Assembly (NCBI GenBank): GCA_006546595.1
Contig: VIAD01000009.1
Span: 1 to 64,000 of the forward strand
Direction: 5' to 3'
DNA length: 64,000 nt
DNA from: Moraxellaceae bacterium AER2_44_116
GTDB taxonomy: Bacteria; Pseudomonadota; Gammaproteobacteria; Pseudomonadales; Moraxellaceae
Under the pieces are notes generated by a model. It was not told the DNA's origin and ran no database searches. It worked only from the letters and a program-made list of their open reading frames with translations. Shown here piece by piece: positions 63,450 to 64,000 of the stretch; the stretch's first letter is position 1, and each line of letters begins with the position of its first letter. Position numbers and translations under genes: made by a program.

Positions 63450-64000
63450 TTAATCCAATAACTCAGCAAACAATGCCACAAACTGCTCACTCAATTTATG
63501 ATTCGGTGCTAAAAATACCAAGGGCATACTTTGTTGATGTGATTCTTTCATAATCACTGATGAACCTAAATGCGTTTGCATAATTGGCAAACCTTCAGCG
63601 CGTAACTCGGCGACCAATTGTGTTGGCAACGTTGCTCTAGGCTGAAACTGATTAACAATTACCCCTTCCACTTCCAGTTCAGCATTATGGTCAGCACGCG
63701 TCTCACCCACATTCTCCAGTAAAGTATATAAAGCACGACGTGAGAACGCATCACAATCAAACGGAATCAAACACCGCTCTGCCGCAATCAATGCTGACAA
63801 GGTATAAAAGTTAAACGCGGGTGGTGTATCAATAAAAATATTATCGTAATCGCGACTGATTTCTTTTAATGCCGCTGCCAATTTGTAAATCTTATGTTTA
63901 CTTTGCAATAAATGTTCAATTTCACCCAATTCTGGATTAGACGGAATCACATCTAAATTTTCAAAACGCGTTGGATGCACATACTCCGACAATGGCTTTT
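63450..64000 (-). CDS. ParA-family ATPase, C-terminal part (5' end beyond window)
   Basis: The frame is open to the right edge, so at least 183 residues are visible and the Walker A motif is outside. Visible features are LDVIPSNPELGE, the Walker B-type YDNIFIDTPPAFNF, IPFDCDAFSRRAL and GVIVNQFQPRATL, the pattern of ParA/Soj-like P-loop ATPases. The TTG at 63992 is an internal Leu rather than a start, since Lys-Pro precede it in frame. Without the partner gene it cannot be said whether this is chromosome partitioning or one of the orphan ParA proteins that position other cargo. Confidence 0.9.
   Translation of the reverse strand, partial: KPLSEYVHPTRFENLDVIPSNPELGEIEHLLQSKHKIYKLAAALKEISRDYDNIFIDTPPAFNFYTLSALIAAERCLIPFDCDAFSRRALYTLLENVGETRADHNAELEVEGVIVNQFQPRATLPTQLVAELRAEGLPIMQTHLGSSVIMKESHQQSMPLVFLAPNHKLSEQFVALFAELLD

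Overview
The window reads as chromosomal DNA of a gammaproteobacterium of fairly low GC, most likely Moraxellaceae-like (Acinetobacter relatives such as Alkanindiges, Agitococcus or Perlucidibaca). The reasons are the protein flavour throughout, a methylcitrate cycle using AcnD/PrpF under a GntR regulator, a tig-clpP-clpX-lon block, a PA1571-type small protein, and a cluster of secreted proteins of the kind I remember from Acinetobacter-type genomes. The genus is inference. No prophage, insertion sequence transposase, CRISPR array, tRNA or rRNA was seen.

Layout. 1-6.8 kb is housekeeping: the 3'-truncated end of dnaX (minus), an SDR oxidoreductase, the 4.5S SRP RNA (minus), ogt, glutathione peroxidase, msrB, alaA and htpX. 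6.9-11.2 kb is a sensory pair: a CheB-CheR-PAS fusion translationally coupled to a soluble PAS histidine kinase. 11.4-13.6 kb holds an ATP-NAD kinase-family protein, a 59-aa PA1571-like protein and a PlsC-type acyltransferase. 13.6-18.6 kb is a tetR-MFP-RND efflux operon with two tandem operators; the TetR carries an apparent duplication of its DNA-binding domain. 18.7-21.4 kb is a tight four-gene unit (PhaC-like hydrolase, gamma carbonic anhydrase, nitroreductase, thioesterase-like) whose joint role is unknown. 21.6-27.9 kb is tig-clpP-clpX-lon, with a MITE-like element between clpP and clpX.

28.3-35.5 kb is the most unusual part. Four consecutive genes encode exported proteins that share a short motif (acidic residues, Leu, then G-Q/E-x-G) just after the signal peptide, and two of them end in an identical C-x6-C tail. 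Beside them (35.5-38.8 kb) lies a lipoprotein that fuses a di-haem MauG/cytochrome-peroxidase domain, a Gly-Thr linker encoded by a pure hexanucleotide repeat, FG-GAP repeats and an ASPIC/UnbV tail.

39-48 kb is the propionate methylcitrate cluster (prpR-like GntR, prpB, prpC, acnD, then three unrelated small or accessory genes, then prpF). Two TTGTCNACAA operators bracket a promoter in front of the regulator. 48.2-55.3 kb holds a membrane GGDEF-EAL protein, an ABC exporter, an LCMT-type methyltransferase with a DUF2256 mini-protein, a protein with an Ala-rich helical repeat, and ttcA. 55.4-60.8 kb has a large lipoprotein and a LuxR-type response regulator next to a hybrid histidine kinase. 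60.9-64 kb has an SpmA-SpmB fusion, an intergenic region with DnaA-box-like sites, a DUF4124-SLT lytic transglycosylase and the C-terminal part of a ParA-family ATPase.

Dispersed palindromes occur between genes: at least four copies of a TTCGACTCCGCTCAG hairpin and several CCCTCTCC/GGAGAGGG-type inverted repeats. Coordinates were read by eye. Functional calls rest on motif recognition, not on database searches.
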